From positions 44,673,919-44,735,918 of the forward strand of contig NC_087065.1 of the NCBI RefSeq assembly GCF_963678635.1: 62,000 nt of DNA, read 5' to 3'. Below, piece by piece: positions 25,350 to 36,800 of this stretch. The notes beneath the pieces are model-generated. The model was not told the DNA's origin. It ran no database searches and saw nothing but the letters and a program-made list of their open reading frames with translations. The stretch comes from Symsagittifera roscoffensis (lineage: Eukaryota; Xenacoelomorpha; Acoela; Convolutidae). Positions within the stretch are counted from its first letter, which is position 1. Each line of letters begins with the position of its first letter. A program made the translations under genes and the position numbers.

Positions 25350-25460
25350 TCTTGCAAGATAGCCATCGGCTTGTAATAATCTTGCGAGATAAACAGTATC
25401 TTGCAAGATCTTGCAAGATAATCATCATTTGCTAGAATCTTTCAAGATCTTGCAAGATCG
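25350..25460. repeat. ATCTTGCAAGAT palindrome cluster
   Basis: About six exact or near matches to the 12 bp palindrome ATCTTGCAAGAT, or its half CTTGCAAGAT, within 110 bp, interspersed with AGCCATC, AATCATC and CGCCATC spacers. A smaller related cluster is at 23160-23240. Confidence 0.7.
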
Positions 25461-25611
25461 CCATCTTCTATCGATTAGGGTAGACTATCGAACTTGAGTG
25501 GATGGTAACAGTGTCAGTAAAATTTGCTATGTCTGTGGATTAAAGTAGCAACAATCGTGTTATCAAACTTTGAAATTTTATGTACTCGGATTTAAGCCGC
25601 AAAAAAAGTTT

Positions 25612-25725
25612 TTGATGGGAGGTTGACTAAGCTGTAAAACAGCATTTTTCGAGTGAACCTTCGAACAATTGATGGGAGGTTGACTAAGCTGTAAAACAGC
25701 ATTTTTCAGTTACCTTCGAACAATT
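25612..25725. repeat. 57 bp tandem duplication (two copies)
   Basis: The block starting TTGATGGGAGGTTGACTAAG and ending CCTTCGAACAA occurs twice in direct tandem, at 25612 and 25669, differing by a small indel near its 3' end. It is probably recent. Confidence 0.85.
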
Positions 25726-25739
25726 TTGAATTTAGTCAC

Positions 25740-26820
25740 AATTTGCCAATCTCTCGATATGCGCAGACTTTTCAGAAACTCGAAACGTTTCTCAAAGGAT
25801 TGTTATGATGGGCAAACAACTCTCTTAAAGTGATTTTGCCATAATCAATTTAAAGCCAAAACTTCAGCAGTTAGATACATCGAAAAAAAAATGCGTTGAA
25901 ATTTGATGGTGAAAAGTTTGATTGTGGGAAGATCTCGTTTTAGAACAAACGAAAACCGACGCAAATCTTTGATTAGCGCTGTGTTTGTGAAAAAAAATAC
26001 AACCACTTTTGCAGATTCAAACTAACACCCTAACATATTTGTTTTTGAGCTAGCTCCAAATCAGCGCTGCAGCAAAACTTTCGTTTTGTCGTTGAATTAG
26101 TTTTTAGATTACTGATTTTCGAGTATAAAAACACGGGTCGACGTGCTGGATTTATGTTTCCACTATGAAATTCAAGCAAAGCAGTTTTGCTACCAAAATT
26201 TTACGCAGTCGAAATATTGTTTGAGCAAAAACTAAAGTTTCAAACAACATTCTTTTGAAGATTACTATTTAATTTAAACTGATTGCAAATTTCTGACTCA
26301 GCAAGAAACTGAGCAAAAAAATCTTGCTCACCAAAGACTGCTCAGAAAAGACCTTTGTCAGAAAGTTGCAATCAGCAACAATCATTTCAGGAGAAAACTG
26401 AAAATTTCTGAAAAAAGATAATTTTTTTTGAGGTTTGAGGCTTCCCGTTGTAGAAAAATTAAAACCATATCAGAATTTCCCTAAACATCACTTTCAGACC
26501 ATCAGTTTTATCCCAAATTTGTACAAAAAAACTCTATATCAGTCTTAAAAATTTATTTTTTCATGCCAAAATGTCGCAATTCACTGACTCTTGTAGTCTA
26601 TTTTCAGTTCAAATATCTTCACAAAAATTAATTTAAAAAGCTCACATTATAGTTTTTTTGCGATTCAATCAAATCAGTTGATGAGACTAAGCTCAACAGT
26701 CTAAGTTCAAATTTAAACTCACTTTTTTGTGACCGAGAGAGTTGAGTAATCATTACATATCCCACTGTTATTCGCGCCGTTTGAAATGATCTCAGATGGA
26801 TCAAATAAGTTTCAGAATTT
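25740..26820. other. Intergenic, nothing recognised
   Basis: AT-rich with A- and T-runs; no exon-like frame, transposon terminus or RNA gene was seen. Confidence 0.45.
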
Positions 26821-26826
26821 TTTGTC

Positions 26827-27061
26827 AGTCGAGAAAATCGAAACAGTCAAGAACGTCGCAAATATCGGACTTTGGTCGAGAAAGTCGCAACAAAACTGAG
26901 ATGGGTCGAAAAAAAGTCAAAAATTGTTTTTATTTGTTTGAGAAAATCGAAATATACCAAAACTTGGTCGAGAAAGTTGTATCATACCAACATATTGTTG
27001 AGACGGTCGAATCATACCAGTTTTTAGCCGAGAACGTCGAAACATAAATCGAGCATCTCGA
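26827..27061. repeat. About 30 bp TGGTCGAGAAAGTCGAA minisatellite
   Basis: Degenerate repeats of GTCGAGAAAGTCG followed by AAACATACCA, with period about 30 bp. In one frame they read as a 10-residue repeat of the pattern E-x-V-x-S-Y-Q-x-L-V. The open frame at 26796-27047 is explained by this periodicity and lacks splice sites, so I treat it as a repeat. Confidence 0.7.
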
Positions 27062-27557
27062 CCCGGTGAAATAGTGAACAGAACAATCTTTGCAAAAATA
27101 GATATCAAAAACCACCTCATGAAAGGCGTTTTGGTTATTTCGATGCGACTAAGACTATTACAATGATGAATTTCAACTAATTTTGAACATTATTGATTGA
27201 TCACTTTTTTACTCTATCGAAGTATCGAGCTATTATATCATAGATATAGAATGAAATGAATACGGAATGTTTCATTAAACTAACTCTAGCAAAAATAAAG
27301 ATTTTGCTTGATCAGAAGAAAAGGTCAAAGTTTCAATTTTTTGAACCAATATACTAATGAGAACACATTGAGATAAAACACATCCGCTCTATAATATTTT
27401 ATGGCTCAGCGCTGGAAAAATTTTGATACAAATTTTACTGCACCGCAGTGGTGCAATTTTTCCTAGTAAGAACGAAGCTTTCCAAAATTTTGGTTATTAA
27501 CGCTGACGCGAAACGCAGATAAAAAATCATAAATGACTGTTAGTGCTGTAAGAAAAA

Positions 27558-27580
27558 AAATATATATATATATATATATT
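27558..27580. repeat. (TA)n microsatellite
   Basis: Uninterrupted run of about eleven TA units. Confidence 0.9.
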
Positions 27581-27689
27581 TTTAAATATTCATTTGTTCA
27601 TTGGTTCAGGTAAGGTTGAAGTTTTAGAAATTTTTCTTCATTTAATTAGGTTAAGCAAAATTATTATTTAAAAAAATCTCAATAAAAAA

Positions 27690-27730
27690 CAAGACTGCTC
27701 GTATCAGGGCGAAGCCCTCAAAGGTACGAC
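27690..27730 (+). repeat. Dispersed repeat family Q end (CAGGGCGAAGCCCT hairpin)
   Basis: AAGACTGCTCGTATCAGGGC followed by GAAGCCCTCA. The same sequence, with the short inverted repeat CAGGGC-GAA-GCCCTG, recurs at 30224-30270 (inverted), 31710-31775, 37955-37990 and 46652-46715. Confidence 0.65.
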
Positions 27731-28587
27731 TGCATTTGGAGTTCTATGAAGTAGTGTTCGTTTTCTAGAAAAAAAAATTTCAAAAGAGTTTTTGAGATTT
27801 TTTGGAAATTATCTTTGCACACGCAAAATGAAGTACGAGGTGATACTATTGCATATAGCAAAGTATAAAATGACCAAAGGGAATGGCTCAACTCATCTAG
27901 GAACGAGTTCTAAGACGGTTTGAATCTTCGCTCACTCGTTATAAAGAACATATTGCGCATTTATGACACAAAAATACCAAAATAGCTCAATTGTAAATTT
28001 TTAAACGGCCAAATTTTAAATCACAACATTTAAAAAACAATTACAGCTGAACTCAACCAGCCGAAAGCTTACCGTTAAATTACCGTGGTCGACGATACTA
28101 AGGTCGACGATTCAACCGGACAAATCTTTCCGAATTGATTGAGGCAGGTTGATTGGTCCCTTGCTAGACGCAAAAAATGCTTTTCTGTTTGTCATTCCGC
28201 AAGGGGTAGTTAGATTTATTTTAAGTTCAGATCCACTCAGAAGCAACGGAACACTCAAAGCTTTGGCCTGACACCAGCAAGATTGATTTCTATAAGGCAT
28301 TTAGGTCAAAACCTTCATTAGAATTTTCCAACTCGGATAAATGGATCGTTTAAACAGTGACAAAAAATGGCAAAAGCATCAAACTTATGCATCATTGGCA
28401 AGTAGTGAACGCTTAATCAGCTGGCTTTACATTTCGCTCGAGAAGTAGCGCGTGTGAACCAGTCTTTTGTTCAATTTAGTTTTCGGCTACTTGATTTTGC
28501 AGCTCAGTAATGCGAGTTTGTTTGGTTTCTTTCGATTGAGTTACATCTGGTTAAGAAACATGTAACAGCGTCTCATATATTTGATCG
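27731..28587. other. Intergenic, nothing recognised
   Basis: Apart from family Q flank sequence, no exon, RNA or transposon terminus was identified. Confidence 0.4.
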
Positions 28588-28935
28588 TTCCCACTTTCGT
28601 ACCAAATTTAACGGATTATTTGCGCTCGGGGTGGGTTTTTCTTCAGACAAATTTCCACTTTTTAACTAGCCATTTTTGACGGAATTGCTTATATCATTTG
28701 AAAGCTATTGTTGTCCTGAGCTTAAATTTGAAAAAATTTTTCAACTGTGATCATTTTTCACAAAGTTATGGGGGCTTAAAGATTGCCATTTTGGCCAACT
28801 TGGGACAATTAACGCGCGATATATTTCGAGCTATTAACGCGTCAGCGGAGTTGAATCCGTCTTAGAAATCGTTCCAAATTGCTTCAAGGAAGCTTATATG
28901 CCATAATTGATTTGTTAATAAGAGCAAAATCTATC
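28588..28935 (+). repeat. About 340 bp direct repeat, copy 1
   Basis: Closely matches 29735-30065: both contain GCTCGGGGTGGGTTTTT, TTTTTAACTAGCCATTTTTG, GGGACAATTAACGCGCGATA and GTCTTAGAAATCGTTCCAAA in the same order. They are probably two copies of a transposable element. Part of the 3' half recurs in weaker form near 29330-29470. Confidence 0.8.
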
Positions 28936-29734
28936 ATTTTATATAGCAAAAATAGCAAAAATAGCACTTAATAGCAAAAAAAACCTTAGAAAGTGCTACA
29001 AAAACGAGCAAAAAACTGAAGTTCACGGCCCCTCTTGTTATATACAGAATATCAGTTCTTTGCAAGGTTGCTTCAAACTTAGATTGAAATTAAAATCATG
29101 ATTTCACCATGTTCTCATGACTCAACCTCAAAGTTCCGACTGCCTCTTAAGGTCTAATGAACAGTAATATCATTAAAAAATTAATTTTTATAAAAAAAAA
29201 TTAAAATTTTTTCAAAAAAATATTGAACATTTTTGTGAAAACATCCCCCCTCGCACGCCATACTGACGTCTTGAGCTCAATTCAAAAAAAATCTTTTCCA
29301 ATTGCTTTGTAAAACTGTACTGGTACGAAAATTGCCGATGTGACTAAATTGGGACAATTAATACGCAAAAATATTGGTTTTGCAAACGCGTGAGCAAATC
29401 GATCTAAATTGATTTGAGACAAGCTTTTTGAATTAATATATTTTTATCAAATTCTGAGTTTCATCATTTTTTTGAAAAAAGAACATGGCGCATTCAATCT
29501 ACCTTAAAATGAAGCATGTAAGCGACACACATGAACAAGTGTGTTATCCTAATATATTGAATCAAGGCCGTTTTGGTCTTGATTCGACTTCCAAAAAATT
29601 TTTTTTAAAGTTGTCTCGAAATGTGTCAAGAAAACAGATTTAAATTTTCTGCTGGTCAGTTACATTTTTAGTGGAAATCGAAAAACTAATGATCATTTTT
29701 CATTTCAACATTCAGCTTGTTGTTTCTTTCATTG

Positions 29735-30065
29735 TTCCGACTTTCGATACGAAAGTGACGGAATATTTGTGCTCGGGGTGGGTTTTTTTTTCTTCAGACA
29801 AATTTCGACTTTTTAACTAGCCATTTTTGACGGAATTTTTTTATATCATTCAAAAGGTGTTGTTGTCCTGAGCTCAAATTTGAAAAGATATTTCACCTGT
29901 GATCATTTTTCGTAAAGTTATGAGGGTTTAAAGATTGCCATTTTGGCCAATTTGGGACAATTAACGCGCGATATATTTCGCGCTATTAACGCGTAAGCGG
30001 AGAGTTAATCCGTCTTAGAAATCGTTCCAAATTGGTTAAAAGAAGCTTATTTGCCATAATTCATT
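29735..30065 (+). repeat. About 330 bp direct repeat, copy 2
   Basis: Second copy of the 28588-28935 block in the same orientation, 1.15 kb downstream. It is bounded on the left by TTCCGACTTTCGATACGAAAG, which contains a small palindrome also seen near 34660. Confidence 0.8.
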
Positions 30066-30223
30066 TGTTACAAGGAGCGAAATTTATGCTTTTGTACTTT
30101 ATATGGGGGTGTGGGGGGATAATTTTTATTTGAAAATTTCAAATTTTAGAAGAAAAAAAATTTCCATTTAGTTTTATTTCATTTAATTTTTTAATGTTAT
30201 TACTGCTCCATAAACTTTAAATG

Positions 30224-30270
30224 GCAGTCGGAACATTCAGGGCTTCGCCCTGATACGAGCAGTCTTGTTG
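30224..30270 (-). repeat. Dispersed repeat family Q end, inverted
   Basis: Reverse complement of the 27690-27730 sequence: GGCAGTCGGAACATTCAGGG then CTTCGCCCTG and ACGAGCAGTCTTG. Together the two inverted ends bracket 27690-30270, which contains both 340 bp direct repeats. Confidence 0.65.
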
Positions 30271-30534
30271 GATCTTATTAACTATTTTCCCCCCTATGGT
30301 ACCTTGTAACGAATCTCCCCCTATAAAAAAAAGAATTGCACAATTAAGCATATACGATTTTTGTACCTTGGCAACTAACTCCTCTCTCCTATTGCTATAG
30401 GGGGGATAATTAGCAAGCTCCCTTTCATTTATTTTGGCGGATTTATAGTTCGCAAATTTATGGAAAAATGCAAAAAAATTCATATTTGAACTATTTAAAT
30501 TCAATTTTTTTCTTTTGATCTAGTTTTTTGCAAT

Positions 30535-30605
30535 GATAACCGTGGTCGTAAAATTCTGCGCTACTTTCACATTGACAGGCTATCTTGTATTTATGTCGCT
30601 TTGTT
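30535..30605 (+). repeat. Dispersed repeat family D end fragment
   Basis: Contains GGTCGTAAAATTCTGCGCTA, equivalent to the shared 3' end of family D. Confidence 0.5.
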
Positions 30606-30882
30606 AACCCACAATTTTTTAGTGGGTGATAAAAGAAGGTACTAATGATTTCATATGTAGAACTCTACTACAGAAAAATTTGCCAATTTTTTTTTCTGTT
30701 TTTTGTGGAACAAATGTTCAGACCTCTGCTGAGAATTCCACATTCTAAACTAAATCTCAAGATGCCATTTGGTTCGTCATAGGTATAGCTTACATCTAAA
30801 GTTAATTAAAAGTTATTTTCTCCCCAAATGATAATATTGATGTTTTAAATAAGTAGTTTTTTCGCAGTCTTTTTTTTTGTGT

Positions 30883-33800
30883 TTACCATCGTCCGTCCAA
30901 GGATTTATGTTGATTGAATCTGAAATTTGCAAAGCTATTTCTGGGGTCCAAGTTGTTCATAGGAACGGAAGTTGCTGCACTTCCCCCCGTCGTGAACAGA
31001 TCTGAGGGCGTGGCAGAATGGGCGTTGGCAGTGTTTTGGGCGGAGGCAGCGCCTGCGGGGGAGGAGAAGAATGAAGAGGCGGCCGCTGCTGACATCAAAG
31101 ACGGGTGGGCGAATGCACCGCTGCCCAAAAACGACATTCTGAAACAGTGACAAATGTTTCTGAAATTATTGTATTTATTTTTTGGAAAGTAGTTTTTACT
31201 GAACTAGAGGCTTAGCGAACTTAAGCTCAAAATTAGGTGGTTGAGAAATGGAGTGAAACTTGCGCATTATTTCCTGTTTGGATCAGCAATTAAAATAACA
31301 CTTTCTCGTCCTTAACAACTAAAATATCCTTGAATATATAAAATATTCAAAAAATTAAAAAGCAGTAATTTTAGTGTAGGAAATTTCAGTGTAGAGTTTT
31401 TTAATTTCAAGAATTTTAAACTTTAACGTTCAGGACATGTTTTTTTTCTGATTCTTGAAAAGATGGCGCTACAACCCATAAAAGGAACAGTATCCGGTTT
31501 AAATCATTCTGTTTCCTGATTAGTCAGTTAAAGTTACTACTTTAATAAGTCTATGCTATGAGCCTTCTCCTTCAATCAATAATAAGAAGAGTTCGTTTCC
31601 GGATACGCTCTTAATAAGGGCATACTATCAGAGGTTTAAACTCGATAATGTCGCTGATAACATGTTTGATACAATAACTTAGCCACTCGCATGTTTTATC
31701 AGAAAGAAAACAGGACTGATCGTATAGCAGGGCGAAGCTCTGAGTGTTCCGACTGCCCCTTAAAGGGTATCGAATAGTTGTTGGTAAAATTGTATTTTAC
31801 AACCAAAACTTTGGACATAAGTGAAGTCTTCACATCGCGCATAAATTAGTTCAAAGCTGGCCAAGTTGGCGGGGGTGTAGCGATTAGCATGTGTGCCTAT
31901 TAGCATGCGATAATTGTTTAAACTGGGTGTGCTTTCAGAAGAAAAGCAAATTAGCCTAAAATTTCAAATAATATCGAAAACGAGGTGATTTGTTACGGGA
32001 TTTAATATTTCATTTTCATTTATTTAAAACTTCGGCTGAGTTCACGCTGTTCAAAATTTGAAATTTGAGTAAGCAAAACAAAAAACGGCGAACCTTCAAA
32101 CTATATTATTTTACATGGGCATGCTAATCGACACAGTTGCTAATAGGCCCGCCCCTCAAATTGGCAGTTTTCAGACCCCAGAACTTTACAAAGATTGGAA
32201 TGTAAAATATCTTTTTAAGTTTGAACTCAGGTAGAGTTGATATCTTTATGTGCGTATAAATAATTTTCGTTAAGAAACTATTATTTTGATCGGCAAAAAT
32301 TGACTGAATAAGAAAATCCCCCTGGGCAGAACCGTTCTGCATTTTTTCAACAAAACGAAGAAAAAATTTTGAGTAAGGTCGAGTTTTTAATTCAAAAAGG
32401 TTCAGAGTACCAAAAAACGTTAGTTTTGGTACATCTATACGCGTACCCTGGGAATTGTGGCGTTTGATTTGAAGGCGTGAACTGGGATCCAGGGACCATC
32501 GAGTTAGATCCCATCTGCTGCGCGACGGAACTCTGAGGGAGACATCCGTAACCGGCAACTGCCACCTTCAACGAGAACAACTTTAAGTGCTGATGATTTT
32601 TCACACAACTCAACAAATCGATAAATCATTCATAACTTTTTAAATACTGTTTGTTTTGGGCGTGCTTAGCGTAGCGTGATGATGTGAATGCAAGGAAAGG
32701 CCATGGTGACTAATTCAGCCCCAAAAAAATCGAACAACTCTTTTAAGAAAAATTCTTTTTGCTAGTTCACTAGCGCGAAAGATAAAAAACACCATTAAAA
32801 GCCGCAGTTTATCATGAGCCGCATTAGTGGTAAAGCAACTCAAATAAAATTTTTACAATTGATTCTGTTGTTAAGATTCTGTATCCACTATTGTGAAACA
32901 AAAAATCTTACTGTGTAAGATCAATCGAGGGGTAGACTTTTGACTTGATGCGCTGCAACTAAAGTTGGTACCTGTTGGGCGGCCATGATATAGTTGGGGA
33001 AGAAGGAGGCTGCTGCGGCCTGTGCCTGTTGGTGGGGGTTGGAGGCGGCAGAAGCCGAGAGGGAAGAGTAGGGGTTGGCGCTGTTTCCGCCCAGAAGAGT
33101 GCTTCCCGCTGCACCCGCCAGATGTCCAGGCGCTGCTCCGGAGGCGCCGCTGTAAGGCCACGTACTTGAAAGCTGCTGAAACCAAACTTTTCAGAATCAT
33201 TTGGAAAACATGCACAAAATACGTAGATTATCATAATTGAATTTATACGTAAATGGTTTTCTTTGTTTTGGTAGAATTTTCCTTTTTCATACACCTTTCA
33301 ATTCTATGGTACTTTTCTGATTTCTTTGATTTTCCTCTGATTTCGAATTTATCGTATTTTACAAACTGACCAAAAGTTCTTTTAAGAAAATGTTTACTTG
33401 AGTGATGACATCGTTGCGATGAGCTGCGAGAGAGGCTTCTGCGACTGCGTTACCTCCGCCAGGATTGAAAGGAGTCCCCCCTCCACCTCCCGAAGAGTGG
33501 AAGCCAGAACGCAGCTGCTGGTGTTTCTCCTTTTTACGCCACTTCGCTCTCCGGTTTTGAAACCAAACCTGGAAATTCAAAGCGATGGTTTTTTGGCTTT
33601 TTAGCCACAGAAAACACTACTTGAAACAGTCTGAGAACTTGAAGTGTACAATTTTTTTCGATAAAAAACAACTTTAGCATAACAATTGAATATCCCATTC
33701 ACAACGTCTAAAAAGGTTCTTACTAAAACGTATGTTGCAATTTGCCATTGCTGAAAAATTAATCAGTAAGCAAGCTAGAAGAGCCGTTTTTCAAACATTT

Positions 33801-36800
33801 GCCACGTCAATTTATCCGTACTTGCATAATAGTTATATAACATGAGCGCAACTTTCAAATTAAAATAGGATTCTTGGAGTCAGTCTTGAACCTAGGCAAG
33901 TTGCACAGAAAACATTGAGGTATTTATTTTACAAAAATTGCACTTTCAGCAAAAATAAACACTTTCTCAGGTTTTTTCTCAATTTTTTCATCGATTTTTT
34001 TTAAACACAAAATTTTGCGCGGGATGGGCGGTGACGATCTTAGCACTAGATTTGAGCACCAGATGTAAACAGCTTGTGAAAGCTTAGAATCATTGTGGGT
34101 AAGTTAGCCCAAACGTATGGGGGTCTATTCTCGTGCGCGAAGGACCGAATGGACGAAGGATCAAAAACAAAAACAGTCGAAAGACTATGATTAAAATGAA
34201 TCGATTGCGGTTCGAACAAAAGAAATTAAATAAAACAATAGTTTGCTTCTTTCATAATGACACCTTTGAAATATAAAAAATTTTCCAGTTCACCGGTGGT
34301 CAAGTGACATTTTGAAAATTTTGCATATTTCTGCCGTTTTATGTTCGGCCCCTCTTTATATTAAGTCCCAGGAAATATTAGTTTTCTTAGAGTTTTTCAC
34401 GCTTTGGAATTTCGAAATACTGGAATCAGATTGTTTGTTTTTTATTTTTCCGATTTGGTCCTTCGCATATAAGGGATTCCACATATTTAAGCTCTTAGAT
34501 ACTTTAAAAAAAAAGGTCACTGGTATTTTTTAGCGTTCGATATCAATACCATCAATACCAACCCCATAGTTTAAAAAAAGTTTCATCAAACGGGCCAGTT
34601 AAAGAGTCAAAAGTTGTTTTGAGAAAAAACACCAACTGATCACAAATACTCTGTCACTTTCTTCGAAAGTCGGAACAACAAAACTTCACATTTATTAGGG
34701 AAAAAACCCTGAACCAAGAACTAAACAACATTTTGATCATGCATCATTAAAGCTGCAGAAAACGATTTGATTTGAAAACAATTGATTAAGTGAAATGGAT
34801 TTTTTTAAATACTGTTGTAAAAACAAATGGTTTTTTTTCGGTTCATTCGATAGATTTAAAAAAACATCAAGTGTATTTACTATCAAGTGTATTAGTAATC
34901 AAATTTCAAAGCATATAATGATAAATAGCCGATTCGGCCGGTTGCTGGAAGAAAGTGTCCAAAAATATCACCAATTTTTGCGAAATGGGTTAGAAAAAAC
35001 ATCTTTCGCAATAGAAAACTATGGGTAGATATTTGCTGAAAATTTTTTTACCTGAATCCACCATAAGGTAACAAAAAATGTTCGCTGGTGAATTTGTTGT
35101 AATTGTGAAATTTTGGACACCATCATTTTCCAGATGGCCAAAAAGAATTCCAAAATAGATTGTTAAAAATTCTTCAGTATTTCCCTTGACAAAAAAACAC
35201 CCTGACCATAACAGAAAGAAGCATGTTGAGAAAAGCCTGCGGCCACTCTTGCACTAAAAAATGGAAATGAATGAAAACAAAAAAAATAAACAAACTCTTT
35301 TGAGAATTTGAATTACTGAACCTGGCATCCTTAAAACAAATGCTGCAATTTTAGGGGAAAAGTTGTACCGTTTTAATTGATTCAGATTTCATGCCAAAAC
35401 ATCTCTAAAGCGATCTCTATAAATCAGATATTTGCTTTTTTGGAAAACGTTTTTTCACGAATATTTGATTAGTTTGTCGACCTTTTTAGGGTGAAACAGT
35501 CTATGTTTTTGTTTACTTTAGTCGCCCAAAAACAGACTCTTGCATGCTAGCGGCGTCCTCCCAATCCATATTTTTGTAAATAAGTAAATAAGAAGCCTGT
35601 GATTATAATGGTAACATTAGGTTAGAAACAATTTATTCTGATTATTATGTCGACCAAAAAAGATTTGCTAGCGCTGCGAGAAAACTATAAGGAACCTATA
35701 TTGACAAAATTTTCTGCGACGCAGGCAATTTAAAAAAAACGGGTCAAAAATGCAGTTTTTGAGCCCTTTTTTGATAATTTTGGCTTTAAAACAGCAATGT
35801 TTTTGGCGCGCGCTCCTCCATGAAGTTTAGTATATATTGGCGCCGAAGGTGTCTTTTGAAAAGTTTTAGGGCCAGTCAGCCATAAATGGAGGTGCTAAAA
35901 TAGTACCAAGGGGGAACTTTTTGGGTAGTCAAGAGATCCAACCCCTGCTAAATCCCCAGCTGCAACCAAGAATTACTTTCCTCATTAAAGTTGAATACAA
36001 ACAAAAATATAAGTTGAGTAAAGAAATCTATCCCTCTGAATAAAACACCATAGTGTAAGACTTGTTCCAAAAACTATTGTGCGCAGTTTTTGTGATGGGT
36101 TTCCAGTAACTGGAATGGTAACCGCTGTCTGCTGCCTTATTTAAAAATTGCCGTTAAATATAAAATGTTCTTTACCGCAAGTTTTCTCTGTTTCTGTTCT
36201 TTAGTAATTTAATTAAATTTTTGTCTAACCTGTACTCTGGCCTCTGTGAGGTCGCACTTGAGTGCCAGCTGTTCCCTCACATAGACATCTGGGTAGTGTG
36301 TCTTCTGGAAGATCCTTTCCATCTCCTCCAGCTGACCCTGAACACAGAAAATATTATTTGTAAGCAAAAGAAATAGGCTGCTTTTGAATTTGTATTACTA
36401 AAAACTTTCCTAGGGTTCTTTCAATGCAATAAAACTTCGCATAGTGAACAAACTAAAATTTGTGAACATAATCGCCTTTTATACATTTATCGTAACATTT
36501 TAAGTATTTAGCCATACTAACACGTAACACAACTTTGAAAATAGAAAGTTTGAATGTGAGAAAAAAGAGAAAAAAGAGGCCAGCCGTTCATTTCGGGCAA
36601 AAAGAATTTCCTTATTTTTTGCAGCCAGGAGGTTGATTTTCTTATCCAAGGTGAGGAAAAACATCACAGATTGAAGTTTTTCGACCATACTAGCACTCCG
36701 TTTGTTTTTTATACTATTTGAAAAACAAGTTTGGTGGGTTAGAAAATTAAGATCTGGCAGAACTACGGAATCAGTGGAACCTATCTTATTTATAAATTGA

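Noticed and set aside
26796-27047. 83-codon frame with a 10-residue repeat
   Set aside because: Explained by a 30 bp minisatellite; no splice sites or exon-like context.
32959-33294. Pro/Arg-rich frames overlapping homeobox exon 5 on both strands
   Set aside because: Shadows of the GC-rich exon; only the frame that joins in phase with exons 4 and 6 was kept.
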